Assembly (NCBI GenBank): GCA_030831265.1
Contig: JAURLM010000163.1
Span: 1-6,981, forward strand
DNA: 6,981 bases
DNA from: Chloroflexota bacterium
Lineage (GTDB): Bacteria; Chloroflexota; Dehalococcoidia; Lucifugimonadales; Lucifugimonadaceae
Reading direction: 5' to 3'
The notes under the pieces were generated by a model, which saw nothing but the letters and a program-made list of their open reading frames with translations, searched no databases and was not told the DNA's origin. A program made the translations under genes and the position numbers. Within the stretch, counting starts at the first letter, position 1, and each line of letters opens with the position of its first letter. Shown piece by piece: positions 5,947 through 6,981 of the stretch.

Positions 5947-6866
5947 AACTGATTGTTCCCATAATCGCTATTTCATTAACCATTCTCGCAGCGGCCTGCA
6001 GCGGAAAAACTCCTGGCACGCCCACGCCGGAAGGGAGCACGACCGCACCTGCCCCCACCGCAACAGTCGCACCGGAGCCGTCTCCAACCCCGGCACCCAC
6101 GGCCACGCAGATACCCCTGCCATCTCCAACGCCCGATCAAGCCCAGGAATCTGACACAGAGAGTATTCACGAGTACATCCGAGGCCACAGCCTGCTGGCA
6201 CAGGGTGAATACCAGGACGCGGAACGACAGTTCCAAACAGTGGTATTACTAGAGCCGGGATTCGCACACGGTTGGGACGGGATTGGCCAGGCATTGCTCT
6301 ACCAGGGCCAGTTTGACGAGTCTATGTACTATTTCGACAAGGCCATTGAGCTTCGTCCAACGCTTGCCGAAGCCTATGCGCACCGAGCTTTGGCCCGCGT
6401 GAACCTTGGCGACCTTGACGGCGCAGGGAGAGATGCTGACCGATCCCTGAGCCTCGACGACAGTTCGGTCGATCCGTACATCGTGCTTGGTCGGGTTCAC
6501 ACCGGCCGTGGCGAACTGGCAGATGCGCTTGCCAACTTTGACAAAGCTGTTGAGATATCGCCAGATGACGGTGGAACCTACTGGTGGCGTGGGAGGTTCT
6601 GGCGAGATGGGGCCCAGAACTTTTCACTGGCGCTGGATGATTTCAGCAAGGCGATAGAGCTGGAACCGTCAGTCGCTGCGATCTTTCTTGACCGGGCGAT
6701 AACCCTGATACAGGTTGGCGCGGACACAGGTTTGATTCGGGCTGACATTGAAGAGGCGATCTCGCTCGCACAGGAGCCAAAACTGCCCTCAATCATCGCA
6801 CGGGCGGAAGAGCTCTTGGCTTACGTGGACAGCCTGGATGCGCAGTCTCCAGCAGTTGGCTTTTAA
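5943..6866 (+). CDS. TPR-repeat lipoprotein
   Basis: The 307-residue protein begins with a short hydrophobic signal peptide (1-18) ending ILAAAC, with Cys19 as the lipidation site, so it should be anchored on the outer face of the cytoplasmic membrane. Residues 21-68 are a Pro/Thr/Ala-rich flexible linker without regular structure, a style common in Chloroflexota secreted proteins. Tetratricopeptide repeats follow at about 74-106, 107-140, 141-174, 175-208 and 210-243, with a degenerate sixth to about 278. Typical repeat cores are LAQGEYQDAERQF, YQGQFDESMYYFDKAIELRP and GELADALANFDKAVEISP. TPRs bind other proteins, so a scaffold or assembly role is likely, but the partner is unknown. ATG 5943 is the only start that keeps the signal peptide. 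The Shine-Dalgarno is poor, but the ATGA overlap with the preceding small ORF could supply coupled translation. Confidence 0.9.
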   Translation: MKLIVPIIAISLTILAAACSGKTPGTPTPEGSTTAPAPTATVAPEPSPTPAPTATQIPLPSPTPDQAQESDTESIHEYIRGHSLLAQGEYQDAERQFQTVVLLEPGFAHGWDGIGQALLYQGQFDESMYYFDKAIELRPTLAEAYAHRALARVNLGDLDGAGRDADRSLSLDDSSVDPYIVLGRVHTGRGELADALANFDKAVEISPDDGGTYWWRGRFWRDGAQNFSLALDDFSKAIELEPSVAAIFLDRAITLIQVGADTGLIRADIEEAISLAQEPKLPSIIARAEELLAYVDSLDAQSPAVGF

Positions 6867-6875
6867 CCAACGCCC

Positions 6876-6906
6876 CACTTACAGGTCTGCCAGGGACCGG
6901 TAAGTG
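6876..6906. terminator. Strong hairpin at the convergent 3' junction (possible bidirectional terminator)
   Basis: CACTTAC-a-GGTC and GACC-g-GTAAGTG pair around a seven-base loop: eleven perfect pairs with a single A-G mismatch. It starts nine bases after the lipoprotein stop and includes the stop codon of the opposing gene, so it sits where both transcripts should end. Neither side is followed by a run of T, so it is not a textbook intrinsic terminator; it may block read-through or protect 3' ends. A weaker 5-bp stem (GTTGG/CCAAC, 6855-6871) spans the lipoprotein stop. Confidence 0.4.
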
Positions 6907-6981
6907 TTCGCCATCTCGACAGCGGCCTCAGCATACCCGGCAGCATGAGGTATCCGTGCCATCGCCTGGTTGGTCGTGTAC
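6879..6981 (-). CDS. C-terminal end of an unidentified protein (cut by window edge)
   Basis: On the minus strand, an open frame enters from the right edge and ends with TAA at 6881-6879, giving 33 residues ending GYAEAAVEMANTYRSLADL. The stretch reads as one amphipathic helix rich in Ala and Glu, typical of the end of a soluble enzyme. The other two minus-strand frames were not examined as fully, but one meets a stop early. The end is 12 bases from the convergent lipoprotein stop, which fits tight packing. There is too little to assign a family. Confidence 0.55.
   Translation of the reverse strand, partial: YTTNQAMARIPHAAGYAEAAVEMANTYRSLADL

Overview
The window reads as ordinary chromosomal DNA of a bacterium, of moderately high G+C by eye, with closely packed housekeeping genes and no mobile element, CRISPR array, rRNA or tRNA that I can see. 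Several things point to the Chloroflexota (Dehalococcoidia or SAR202-like): a lipoprotein with a long Pro/Thr/Ala-rich linker after the lipobox, a divergent YchF/DUF933-type P-loop protein, free use of TTG and GTG starts, and a small uncharacterised protein of a type I associate with that phylum. This assignment is inference from protein style; no marker gene settles it.

Left part, minus strand, read from right to left: a DUF1232 (YkvA-like) membrane protein (4716-4360); a YchF/DUF933 P-loop NTPase (4181-3087); an unrecognised 232-residue soluble protein (3030-2332); the radical SAM haem chaperone HemW (2315-1035); and the N-terminal 324 residues of SelB, the selenocysteine-specific elongation factor (973-1, cut by the window edge). 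The gaps within ychF - unknown - hemW - selB are 56, 16 and 61 bases, so these four probably form one transcript. YchF and SelB are both translation-associated. HemW handles haem and an Fe-S cluster. The 232-residue protein is tied to them only by position.

Right part, plus strand: holA (DNA polymerase III delta subunit, 4830-5798) diverges from the DUF1232 gene across a 113-base gap. It is followed by a 40-codon highly basic small ORF (5824-5946) whose TGA overlaps, as ATGA, the start of a TPR-repeat lipoprotein (5943-6866). This is a plausible three-gene unit. At the right edge the last 33 codons of an unidentified minus-strand gene converge on the lipoprotein gene.

The less expected content lies between the genes and in two lineage-specific protein features. 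There is an 11-bp perfect inverted repeat over the ychF translation-initiation region, with an alternative competing pairing. A bulged hairpin fills the start of the hemW-selB gap. The small basic ORF lies partly over a run of three short hairpins. A near-perfect 12-position stem sits at the convergent 3' junction. The YchF protein lacks the usual switch II sequence, and HemW has an apparent insertion of about 30 residues. I found nothing that amounts to a clearly new multi-gene system.
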